From: Ciona intestinalis
Lineage: Eukaryota > Chordata > Ascidiacea > Phlebobranchia > Cionidae
Assembly: GCF_000224145.3 (NCBI RefSeq)
Contig: NW_004190418.1
Coordinates: 48,228 to 112,227, forward strand
Direction of reading: 5' to 3'
Length of the DNA: 64,000 nt
A program made the position numbers and the translations under genes. Position 1 is the stretch's first letter, and each line of letters starts with the position of its first letter. Positions 1-9,843 of the stretch are shown here, one piece after another. Below the pieces are notes generated by a model that was not told the origin of the DNA, did not search any database, and worked only from the letters and a program-made list of their open reading frames with translations.

Positions 1-331
1 ATCTAAGCGTGACACGGTTGAACAATGAGATGGGAAGGTGTATTTGTGATGTCATAGTTATCGTGTTTGTTTGCTTAATAATACTCTGCAGTAAAGGCTG
101 TTTACGTCATAATGCAAATACTTCGCGATGAAGCGAAAACGTTGCATGTTCTATAGTTAAAGAAAGTTGATCAAATATATTGGAAGTCGGCATGAGGGAA
201 CTCCATTACAACATAAATACCCAACGGTGAGTTTCAAATATTCCAGATTAAATATTTTTATTACGTCACAATACTTTCCAAGAATACATTAATTCGTTAC
301 ATTATTGTTACGTAACACGAACTAATCTAAG

Positions 332-1335
332 TCACAATCGTCGGCAGTATGACGTCACAGAGCGTTTTATCGTAAACACTAGAAACATGATCGAGTGTGT
401 GAATGGAGAAACAATGAAAATCATCACAATGTAAAAACAAACAACCCATGTGACGTCATTATTCCAATTCACGATTTTGTAAAGTGCTGACTCAGCACCT
501 GTGAAGTGCAACGTCATCAAATAAAGATCATATATTAGTGTAAATAAACAAACGTAGATGAAATGTAAAAGTCGGGTCGGGATATTGGTGATTATGACGT
601 CACAGAACATTAACAATGTGTTCGCGAAATGTAGGTTGAGGTTCTGGAAGGAGAAATCCAGTGTTGCACGTTTCGATTTCCACTCAGTGGTTGCGTATAT
701 GACGGAAACAAATATGGCAACACTGAAGCTCATGACTTGGAAGATGGCGGTGGTCACGTGGAACCAACGGAGCGGAGCGGCTAGGATACAAAGAGTTTGG
801 TTAATATTATTTCTATCTTTAAATTTATTAGCGAAGATCAAATTAATTAAAACAACGGGAAGGAAATAAGAAGCAAGGCGTTATCTATGAAAAAGTTCGA
901 TCGTTATTTACTTGATGACAAACAATGCTTGCTTGTGACGTCATCGTCGCTAATAGTGATCGTTGTGACGTCATTTCCGGGGTTGCATTTGTCCGTCTCT
1001 GAAGACGTATCAGTGACGTCAGGTCTGTCTGGTGACGTATCGCTAAGGTTTTTAGATTCCGATGACGCATCCATGACGTGGCTTGAACTTGATCGTTGTT
1101 TGATATTCATCCGCCCATGCACAGCGGAGAAACACGCGAAGCCGAAATAGATCCCGACCATTATTTGGTTCCAATAAGAAAGATAAAAAAAGAATCGGAT
1201 TTTATCGTCGTGCGCCGCGAATCTTTCCCCCAACATAGATGTCCAATACACGAAGATGATGACGCGATAAACAATGAACAACTTTGGTGGTAACTGCAAT
1301 AGTGATGTCATAATAGTTAACGCGGTGGTCGCCAT
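332..1335 (-). CDS. Rolling stone-like multi-pass membrane protein
   Basis: Two coding exons on the minus strand, 1335..912 and 780..332, give 290 aa. The 131-bp intron runs from a GTAAAT donor to a CTAG acceptor and keeps the frame (phase 1). The start has a good context (ACCATGGCG). The N-terminal half holds hydrophobic segments around YRVIIFVYWTS and the YLSYWNQIMVGIYFGFAC stretch, as in the family's 'YLTNW' region. The second exon carries the family block N-x-H-x-x-N, then D-V-I-I-x-x-I-P-T-R-L-L-H and a late D/N-W motif. Rolling stone proteins are membrane proteins first linked to myoblast fusion in flies; their biochemical role is unclear. An acidic Ser/Asp-rich stretch (about residues 75-140) precedes the splice and looks lineage-specific. 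Identification rests on motif resemblance and length. No promoter was identified. Confidence 0.75.
781..911 (-). repeat. Dispersed ~110-bp intron element, copy in rolling stone-like intron
   Basis: The whole intron resembles other copies in the window. On the minus strand it shares the core TTGTTTTAATTAATTTGATC and TTCGCTA followed by an AAAGATA tail. It lies in the same orientation as its host gene. Confidence 0.6.
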
Positions 1336-1425
1336 GGTAACAATTAAACCGGATTTCCCGCGTCTGGTCGAAGCCGTGTGAAAAATGACACCATCACAAT
1401 AAATACATTGTCACCATATATATAT

Positions 1426-1620
1426 ATAGTAAGGTGGGGAAAGATAGGACGCCTTTTATTCTATTTCCTCGTTCCATTTAATAGTAAAAGAAGAACATTC
1501 AAAGAATTATAAAACTTTATCCTCACAACTCCCATAGACCGTGGTTAATTGTTTAAAACACGATCAGGATATTTGGATATTATGTGCTAAAAGTGTCCCA
1601 TCTTCCCCAACCCTACTATA
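1426..1620. mobile_element. MITE with terminal inverted repeats, copy 1
   Basis: About 195 bp. The left end reads TATAGTAAGGTGGGGAAAGA and the right end is its approximate reverse complement (CCCATCTTCCCCAACCCTAC then TATA). The interior shares the CGTGGTTAATTGTTTAAAAC / ACGATCAGGAT block with the copy at 62036-62231, in opposite orientation. No ORF; a TA target duplication is likely. Confidence 0.75.
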
Positions 1621-2393
1621 ATGCTAATTTAGTTACGGCCTAAAAATGATACAATATAAACATGACGTATCAGTGATAAATTTAACAATGATAATCATGG
1701 CGTAACAATGACAATTGTGACATAACAATAAAATTATAATTATGACGTAACAAACCTTCGAAGTTTGGAAATCCGTTGCCTCGAAGCCCTCGAAACCAAA
1801 TCTTCGAATTTTTAATTCATTTTTCAACAATCGGCACATATTATGACGTAATAAACAATTATTCTGGACTAAATCTGACTTCGATAGTGACGTAACAATG
1901 AGCTTACAATGGTCCACAGACAATGCTCCTTTCTATCGTCACAACTTATATCCTTCCATTAATCGCGAAAACGCGAAACTGACACACCACGTGACCAGCT
2001 AACCGACCCCGAGTTACCTGGTTTCCATGGCGACCACCGGTGGATGACAAGTGAGCGGATGTGACGAAATAATTAATTTTAAACAAACCGACATTGTCAC
2101 ATCACACTTGCATTGTCTAATCAAAAATCGTTTCGTTTATTACGTCATAATGTCTATTTTGGCTCAGCCTTAAACCGCGATCCATTGTTTCAATCGCTTT
2201 CGCTTTATTTAATGAACTGTTGCGTCATTCATAATAATGGGCAAATATGACGCCTCCTTTGTTTATATATGACGTCATAATGCATCCTCCCGCTAAATTT
2301 CCTTTCACAAATTAAGGGCCTTCTGTGACGTAACAACTGTATATTGAGGCATTATGTTTTAACAAAAATCACACAATAAATATGTTTATGATG
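1621..2393. other. Intergenic, no gene seen
   Basis: AT-rich sequence with many TGACGTCA/TGACGTAA-type octamers. A 96-codon open frame on the minus strand (1633-1923) has low-complexity composition and no recognisable domain, so it is not called. Confidence 0.6.
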
Positions 2394-4187
2394 TCATATA
2401 CCACTCGTCGAAGCGACTCCACGTTGACTGGTGATGACGTCATCAGCGTTGATACATCGACAAAGTTTGGCCAAAAACTTTTTGGTTTCGCCGCGCATTT
2501 TGCTGGGGGGTGGTTAGTTGTTAGTTCTCGTTTATGACGTATATGCTGAATCTTATGAATAAATTAATTCTTGTTCTAATTTCGCTTCAGAATTCTTTAA
2601 ACCATGTTATTGTTGTCGCTTGTATATCATGTATATGTGTTATCATTCCAACTTACCCCGACGCAAGATTATAGAACACTGGGTTCATGCATTCACTAAA
2701 CCTCAGCATTAAGTATTGAACCATGGCGAACCTCCAATCAAAAGCGTTAATGACGTTGTTGCTGATGTTGATGGTAAAACCAGTGTAAAAGTGGAACGCT
2801 GTGGTATTGTGATGTCATTAATACGTCTTTATTGCCCCACCACATTATATAAACAAGCCACCCACCCGTCAATGGAATATATCCGAACAGGAACGAACCG
2901 ACGATGAGAAAAAGTTGTAAGATGGCTTGTCGATCCTTTTTCTGCCTACGTAATTGTGACGTCATCTTCAGCGATCGACGTGACGTGTGGAGGTTTGGGG
3001 AGGATTCGATAATTTGCGACACGCTGGACACCGCGATTGTGTTCTTTATGACGTAACAATCCCCCGGTTTCTTTCTTTGTTTTAGTAACGCAGCGATCGC
3101 GATGCTTATCCCAATGATCGCCACAGCTGGCAGATATAAATAGAAACCGTAAGCGACCTGTACGTATTGTTGCCATGTGGTGAACCAGTAGCTCGACAAG
3201 CTGCATGAGGCCCATCTTGCTGAACTCGGGTCGTTAAACCTGTCAATCACGTTCACTGTGTTGAATAGAAAGTGAGGAATAAAACCACCGAGGAAAGTAA
3301 TCACCCATATACTGGATATCCATATCTGTGGGCAAACGTCATCGTTACGTCATCATGTACGTCACCACATATTTCCAACTTACAGTCATATGCGTTGGTG
3401 ATATTTGTTTGAACAACGTCGGCCACCTCACTCCAACCAACCGCAAGATGGCGAACGAGAGTATATGGAGGGCGGTAGAAAACGAGGTCCATAAATCAAG
3501 TCCCCAATAAAGCTAAGGTTATTACGTCAGTATGGAGTATTGTTATCTATATGACGTCACAAACCCTGCAGAAGAATTCTGGCCACTCAAAATAGTCGAA
3601 CCCCCACGTGCGGCGGTAGAGGAACAAGATGCTGACGAAACCGGATGTGAGGTCAGAGAAACACATACTTAGCAGGAAAGAATAATATCGGCTCCTAGGT
3701 GACATCTAGTGTTAGTTTATATACGAGGATAAGTGAATATAGTTTGGACAACCCATTAGTGACCACTGGGTTGGAGCAATTATGGTTAAGTGTCTTGCCC
3801 AAAGACACATACGCCCACAATGGTAGCAGAGTTGGGCCTCGAACTCATAACATTTTGACATTAATGCGATCACTTAACCAAAATGTTAAAACACACAACA
3901 ATCGCCACCCACAATGGTGGTGACTACTAGCGCCATCTACCGACTTACTTAAGGTGTCTTGATGTCTTTATAACGGCGATTGTGACCGAATTTGCACAAA
4001 CTCCAAATGCAAAGAAAGTTGAAATGAAAACTGTACTCGCTATCACCCAAGCGTCGGTGTATGGACGAATGTATGTTCTAAAATGATGCAGTGTTTCGTC
4101 ATAATGAGGTGCATTGTTACGTCATGATACATCATTGTTAACTCACCCGTTGGTGACGACCACCGGTGTCGCTGTAACCTCCGCCAT
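2394..4187 (-). CDS. Class A (rhodopsin-type) G protein-coupled receptor, orphan
   Basis: Seven exons on the minus strand: 4187..4147, 4077..3949, 3694..3565, 3512..3384, 3325..2866, 2798..2657, 2502..2394. They join in frame to 379 aa. Seven hydrophobic helices are visible. TM1 (about 23-50) has AN in place of GN. TM2 has LSMCFSDL. A Cys opens TM3, which ends in LRL where DRY is usual. TM5 is followed by a basic third loop of about 60 residues. TM6 ends in GYIP, and TM7 carries NPVFYNLAS (the NPxxY motif). A helix-8-like basic tail with CRC and a Ser/Thr-rich end follows. The short N-terminus has Asn-Gly-Thr as a possible glycosylation site. The TM6/TM7 junction uses a GTGGGT donor at 2865; reading through gives a less receptor-like sequence. 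The ligand cannot be inferred. The missing DRY arginine context is unusual, but L-R-L keeps the Arg. Confidence 0.82.
3735..3905 (-). mobile_element. tRNA-derived SINE-like repeat in GPCR intron 2
   Basis: On the minus strand the head has an A-box-like TTGGTTAAGTGATCGCATT and a B-box-like GAGTTCGAGGCC. The body follows with TGCTACCATTGTGGGCGTAT and CTTTGGGCAAGACACTTAA, ending in GTCACTAATGGGTTGTCC. Related copies lie near 11085-11245, 17190-17300, 22265-22390, 25575-25640, 26515-26600 and 40010-40140. Confidence 0.65.
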
Positions 4188-4864
4188 CTTTAACTTTGAA
4201 CTTTGATTAAATTCTAGAATATAACACAGCCCTCTGTTATATACGTAACAACCAACTTCTCGAGTACCTGGAGCGTAAACAAACCTCGCTTATATAGTCG
4301 CCACATGGATTCTAAAATTCCCATTATTTAGCTTCCTGTATATAACGTCATAATGCAAGTTACATATTGCGATGCAGCGCCTTCTTTATGACGCAACACA
4401 CGCCTTACAGGTACCGTGCAACAATCACGTAATTCGAGAATTTCGTAACAAACTTTCGAGGAAGTGAAACTGACGTCACAATCTTCCTTATAAAAATCAC
4501 AATTCAATATTCTAGAATCGATTTTAATATTGACGTCATAATGGGTTAAAAAAGAGATTGTTTGGTCACAATTGATTATTGTGCAAATATTTTTTACATA
4601 CTCGATTTTGATTGGTTGATATTTTATCACTTTCTATGACGCAACAAAAGTAGTGAAGAGTATTTGTGACGTAATAATACTAGAAACTCTGGAATCGCTT
4701 ACTTTTATTACGGCATGAAGAACTTCATTGGGGAGAAAATAATTTCCGCATGAACCGTGGTGTGAATAAATATAAGCCGCGCGCGTTTCGCGATTGTTTC
4801 ATTTTCTCACTGGTGTTGACGTCATTGTTACGTATTTCTACCAGTTTATTAATATTACGTCATC
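4188..4864. promoter_or_regulatory. Divergent intergenic region between GPCR and SNRPB
   Basis: This 0.68-kb spacer separates two divergent genes. It holds several TGACGTCA/TTACGTCA octamers (CRE/ATF-like) and an AAATATAAGCCGCGCG stretch near 4770 that could be a TATA region for SNRPB. The assignment is inferred from position. Confidence 0.4.
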
Positions 4865-6005
4865 ATGGTAAGTTTAAGTTAAATAATTAGTTACTTAATA
4901 TTAATTATTAATTATATTTCAGCCTCCAAGGGGTGGGTCAAAGTTGAACAATCACATCAACTATCGCATGCGATGTATTTTACAGGTGGGTGGGTTATAT
5001 GGGATATTTAATGCTGGCGAATAAGCTGCTCCAACCCCATGTCAGTGTTGCATCGGTTTAACTTTTTCTTTTTAAATCCTGTTTATTTTGTATGCTAACA
5101 CTGATATTTTATTTGCAATTTTCCATAAGTAGTTTTTACCCGTAGCGTGTTTTGACGATTGTCGTTTTGCTGCTAATTCCCTTGTTTTAATTAATCGGAT
5201 CTTAAAGATTTAAATAACAAATATGTCGTAACCGCTTCAGGATGGCCGTGTTTTTATCGGAACGTTTAAAGCGTTCGACAAACATATGAATCTGATCCTT
5301 GTCGACTGCGATGAGTTCCGTCGCGTACGACCAAAGAAAGGAGCGACAGACCGTGAAGAGAAACGGACACTAGGTCTCGTACTTTTACGAGGAGAACATC
5401 TCGTTTCGATGTCAGTTGAAGGTCCCCCGCCGTCCGGGGTAAGATGGGTTGTGGGCACTTCAACTTTAGTGATTTAATTGTTGTAACATTTTATTTATAT
5501 TAAGTTGTTAGGAAATCATAGCTTTAGGTTTATTTTTTCAAACTAAAACATAAAATGCAGTGGCATTCGGTTCAATTTTATATTGTCATAATATTGCTGA
5601 TAAAACTTCTTAAAATTAAAACCTAGAATTTAGAGAATAAAGTTTGAAAGAATATTAAAAAGCCAATCTGACTTTTCCTATAATATCTTCGCACAAGATG
5701 TTTTTTTCTTTAGAAATTTTTTAAGGGGTTAACTCCAACTGACCATGTATATATTGTTTCTATAGAAAGGAATGGGTGTTCCTGGCGGTATCACTAGAGG
5801 GCCTGGCCAAGGTCGAGCGGCTGGGAGGGGCATGGGGGGCCCGGGGGGTCCAGCCCCTGGGTTGCATGGTCCCATGCATGGTGTCGGGGGTCCACCGCCG
5901 GGGTCAATGGCCCCACAACGTGGTGGGTTCGGCCCTCCCCCAGGTATGAGGGGCCCACCCCCAGGTATGGGAAGGGGGGGCTTTGGTCGAGGGTTCGGAT
6001 ACTAA
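4865..6005 (+). CDS. SNRPB: Small nuclear ribonucleoprotein-associated protein B (SmB/B')
   Basis: Exons 4865..4867 (the ATG alone), 4923..4985, 5241..5438 and 5766..6005 give 167 aa. SmB is one subunit of the seven-member Sm ring that binds the Sm site of spliceosomal snRNAs. The Sm1 motif is clear: [20 protein letters not shown], then [11 protein letters not shown] with D-C-D-E-F. Sm2 is [13 protein letters not shown]. The C-terminal tail (about 89-167) is Gly/Pro/Met-rich with GRAAGRG and PPPGM/PPG repeats, the type of tail that carries symmetric dimethyl-arginine and binds proline-reading domains. The tail is shorter than the roughly 230-residue vertebrate protein, and the segment just after PPP differs from the usual DTGIARVPL. 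A start codon isolated on its own exon is noteworthy but the splice sites (ATG|GTAAGT) are strong. Confidence 0.95.
5126..5220 (+). repeat. Dispersed ~110-bp intron element, copy in SNRPB intron 2
   Basis: Core AGTTTTTACCCGTAGCGTGT, then GTCGTTTTGCTGCTAATTCC and TTGTTTTAATTAAT. Sense orientation relative to SNRPB. Confidence 0.7.
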
Positions 6006-6189
6006 GGGTCACATGCCCCCCGTCGAGCTGCGAGCAGGAGGTCTGTTAACCAGGCCTCGAATTCCTTTTTTCAGCGGAATTTTTCGGCGAAAATTTGTCT
6101 GACTTTTTTTATCGTGAGTAAAATAAAATTGAAATGAAAATAAGTTGTATTAAACACAAACATAATATATATATATAGAGTAGCAGCGG

Positions 6190-9100
6190 TTAGTCGAGTC
6201 CGAACTCTAGATCTTCGTTCGTGATGTCTTGTATAAGTATCCGTTGTGGGGATTCCCCGACATAATTATCTTTCAAAACCTCAGTCACCGGACGAACCTT
6301 GGAATAAACCTCGTTAAACGATGACATCATAATACAACAACACTCACCCCCGAGTGGCCGATATTTTCCTCGATGTCGATTTCTTCGAGGTCGGGAAGGT
6401 CATCGAGGTCAAAGGTCACGTCAGAGGTGTCTAAACATAGAAATCCAATATTATTCAGAGGAAATGTTTTAAAATGAGATGCTTACGTATTGTGATGTCA
6501 TCATCTGCCTTTGTTTGTTCTATTGTGATGTCATCATCTACCTTTGTTTGTTCTATTGTGATGTCATCATCTGCTTTTCTTTGTTCTAATGTGATGTCAT
6601 CATCTGCCTTTGTTTGTTCTATTGTGATGTCATCATTTTTCTTTCTTTGTTCTAATGTGATGTCATCGTTTTCTTTTGTTTGTTCTATTGTGATGTCATC
6701 ACCAGTCATGGTTGGTTTGATTATGACATCACTATTTGATTCCTGATCCATTATTACATCACAATCAAACATTGGGACGGGGGTGACCTCCGATTCCACT
6801 AAAACAAAAGTTTTAGAAACATTTCAATAAACAAACCAACTCCTACGTTTATTTCCATCTTTTTCTCTTCGTTCCTCGGCCTGCTTGCGAATATTGTACA
6901 AATAATCGACACTTTGTTGAATTTTGATTCGTTCCTTATTCACCCAACGTTGTCGCTCGGCTCGCTCAGCGTCGTGACCCCCTGTGTGCCACGCCTCAGC
7001 GCATGCACGATCACGGGGGAATACCGGTCTGCAACGATTGTTACGTCACTTACACCCAATGTTTAATTATGACATCATAACCACCTGTCATCCAAATACG
7101 TCAACTCTTTCAATCGAACAATCAAATTTTTGCGATAAAATCTAATTTTCTTGACGACAGGATTTCCCATTAGGTTAAGAACTCTCTGTTGGATGAAAGT
7201 AACTTGTGATAATTCAATGTTGTATGATATGGTTTAAATCCAAACCAACACAAGACACTATTAATTAAAATCCTTGGAGATTATGGCAAACCACAAGCCA
7301 ACCCACCAGCCCCTTCATTCGTTCAAACACCCCGATCGTCTCCGGGTCTTCGATCCTATTGTACGACACGTCAAGCACCGTAATCTCGTCGCAACTTGTA
7401 AGGTGTTCTAGCGCCTCCGGTGTTGAGATACAATTATGAGCGAGCTGTAAACTTTCAAGTCGGGGAAGACAAGCTGGGGTAAGATGGGTGGTTAGTGGGG
7501 TAAGATGGGTTGGGGTTAATTAACTTTGTACGAACATAAGTTTTCAACTTTGGTGAGTTGGTTGTTCGAAAGATTCAACACGCGAAGGTCTTGCAGCTTT
7601 TCCAGGTTCTCGATCTTTTCAATCAAGTTTTGTTGGAGATAAAGACATCTGTTGGTGTATAATGGTTATTATGACATCACAACCACACATAATACGTTGT
7701 TATGACATCACAATAGTCACCTTAATTGAACATTATGATCAAGGTTTTCTATCTTACGCAACCCGTTAACCTCCAACCAAATACATTTAAGTCCAACGTA
7801 TTCTTCCAAATTCTCAATTCTCCACCAACCTGGATGTATATAAGGGGCAACACTGTATATGAATGTCAATATATAAGGGGCAACACTGTATATGAATGTC
7901 AATATATAAGGGGCAACACTGTATATGAATGTCAATATATAAGGGGCAACACTGTATATGAATGTCAATATATAAGGGGCAACACTGTATATGAATGTCA
8001 ATATATAAGGGGCAACACTGTATATGAATGTCAATATATAAGGGGCAACACTGTATATGAATGTCAATATATAAGGGGCAACACTGTATATGAATGTCAA
8101 TATATAAGGGGCAACACTGTATATGAATGTCAATATATAAGGGGCAACACTGTATATGAATGTCAATATATAAGGGGCAACACTGTATATGAATGTTAAT
8201 ATATAAGGGGCAACACTGTATATGAATGTCAATATATAAGGGGCAACATTTTATATTCCAATGACTTTTCCAAGGGGTAAATATTATTAAGCTCATCTAC
8301 CATCAGACAATAAATCAACATGGAGTGAAACGATGATAGAGTAACTTATGACATCATAATCACCTTTATAATGTAAATAAATATTATCGTTCAAATACGG
8401 CGTCGAATAAAGTTTGTTCTTTTTACAGATTTGTTTCAACGCAGCTTTTGTCATCCTGTTAAAATATCGACCAATCAGAATCAAGTTTCAAATTCAAACC
8501 GACTAATCACAACCGTGGATATTTTGACATTTCTTTTTCCTCGTTTTCCCGCTTTTTCTTTTCCTCCATCGTTTCCACGGCAACCACAATACACCTGTCA
8601 ATCAAACTTTAGTTTTCAACGAACAACAACATAGAAATCTTACTTTTCTTCTGACTTTTCCACTGGACCGACTTCAGACTTTTCCGCTTGAACGACTTTA
8701 GACTTTTCCGCTTGAATGACTTCGGACTTTTCCGCATGAACGACTTCCATATATTCTACAAAAAAACATGTCACAAACCACATTATGACATCACAATGAA
8801 AATACAAACCAACTTTTGTCGATTTTATTTCCGGATCTTTTTGCTCGGTCGCCTCCTTACTGACACCAAGTGGCTTGTTAACCTCAACAGCGCTCTACTC
8901 ATAGAAACAACATTAATGTTTGTTAAATAAACCAAAGTAAATATTTTACTTTCGATAACTTCGCTCGTTCCGACATTTCCGAAACAAAATCTTCGATTGT
9001 TCGTGTCGAGCGTTGTTGTTTTAATGCATCTGTAATTATGATGTCATAGTATTACTTGTGACATCATTGATGACATCACACCCACCTATTCTACGTTGCG

Positions 9101-9807
9101 CGACCTTGCTCGGGTCCAACCTCCAACCCGGGTAAAGTTCCTCCAGTGTTGCCATGTCGATTCCCAACTTTGAGGCTGCGGGGGTTAAACAATACTGATA
9201 AATACATCCGGCAACACTGCACCACAAACTTACCTTCCGATAATTCTTCAACATCTTGTTTCTCCTGAATATAAAGAAGGGGTTACTAAAGGTCAAAGGT
9301 AACTACAGGTCAAAGGTAACTAAAGGTTGAAGGTAACTACAGGTCAAAGGTAACTACAGGTCAAAGGTAACTACAGGTTGAAGGTAACTACAGGTTGAAC
9401 GTAACTACAGGTTGAACGTAACTACAGGTTGAAGGTAACTACAGGTTGAAGGTAACTACAGGTTGAAGGTAACTACAGGTCAAAGGTAACTACAGGTCAA
9501 AGGTAACTACAGGTTGAAGGTAACTACAGGTTGAAGGTAACTACAGGTTGAAAGTAACTAAAGGTCAAAGGTTACTAAAGGTCAAACCTCGATAGTGGAA
9601 ACGGATCCCGTTGTTGATGCTACTTCCGATTCTTCATCCATTGTTTCGTCATAATCGTCGTCGTTCGTTTCTTTTTTATTTTCCTAAAAGTTTTCAAAAT
9701 TTATTCGACGCAAAATTCTTAACATTTTACAACTTTACCAAATTAGGTGTTGTGATGGGTGAATCCCCCGATGCGATATCATCCGGCAGTTCAACAATTA
9801 ACGGCAT
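6190..9807 (-). CDS. DNAAF1: Dynein axonemal assembly factor 1 (LRRC50/ODA7 family)
   Basis: Seventeen exons on the minus strand join in frame to 640 aa: 9807..9739, 9683..9588, 9264..9234, 9175..9086, 9029..8950, 8894..8810, 8755..8644, 8594..8514, 8455..8364, 7829..7721, 7648..7536, 7473..7307, 7185..7085, 7028..6847, 6798..6487, 6430..6348, 6309..6190. DNAAF1 is a cytoplasmic factor for preassembly of axonemal dynein arms in motile cilia. The conserved part begins at about residue 215 ([16 protein letters not shown]). LRRs follow with [16 protein letters not shown], then the LRR cap [18 protein letters not shown] and a charged helix. The N-terminal ~210 residues are acidic, with EKSEV-type repeats, and poorly conserved. 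The C-terminal part contains an 11-residue repeat (see 6490-6715). Several introns hold minisatellites. The start ATG lies 36 bp after the stop of the upstream gene. Exons 1-8 are the least certain part. Confidence 0.9.
6490..6715 (-). repeat. Coding 33-bp minisatellite inside DNAAF1
   Basis: About seven in-frame copies of a 33-bp unit encode variants of [11 protein letters not shown] / [11 protein letters not shown]. The DNA unit contains TGATGTCATCATCT on the plus strand. Confidence 0.9.
7838..8249. repeat. 33-bp minisatellite in a DNAAF1 intron
   Basis: About twelve nearly identical copies of a unit containing ATATAAGGGGCAACACTGTA and TATGAATGTCA. The array abuts the acceptor of the LRR exon at 7829. 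Because 33 is divisible by 3, long open frames appear on both strands without coding meaning. Confidence 0.95.
9290..9585. repeat. 17-bp minisatellite in a DNAAF1 intron
   Basis: About 17 copies of variants of GGTAACTACAGGTTGAA / GGTAACTACAGGTCAAA between exons 2 and 3. Confidence 0.95.
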
Positions 9808-9843
9808 TCTACCAACCTAACCCTGCATAACATAGACACAACA
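9808..9843 (-). promoter_or_regulatory. 36-bp intercistronic spacer with trans-splice acceptor
   Basis: Minus strand: the TAA of the upstream gene is followed by a pyrimidine-tolerant stretch ending TATGTTATGCAG (AG at 9824-9823), then 15 nt to the DNAAF1 ATG. Ciona resolves operon transcripts by spliced-leader trans-splicing at such AGs. Usage here is inferred. Confidence 0.6.

Noticed and set aside
1633-1923. 96-codon minus-strand frame
   Set aside because: Low-complexity, no domain, overlaps octamer-rich repeat sequence.
4328-4630. 100-codon minus-strand frame
   Set aside because: No start context or domain; lies in the divergent promoter region.
7717-8296. 157-171 codon frames on both strands
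   Set aside because: Produced by the 33-bp minisatellite in a DNAAF1 intron; only the 7721-7829 part of one frame is a real LRR exon.
9290-9585. CRISPR-like regular repeats
   Set aside because: Contiguous tandem units without unique spacers, in a eukaryotic intron.
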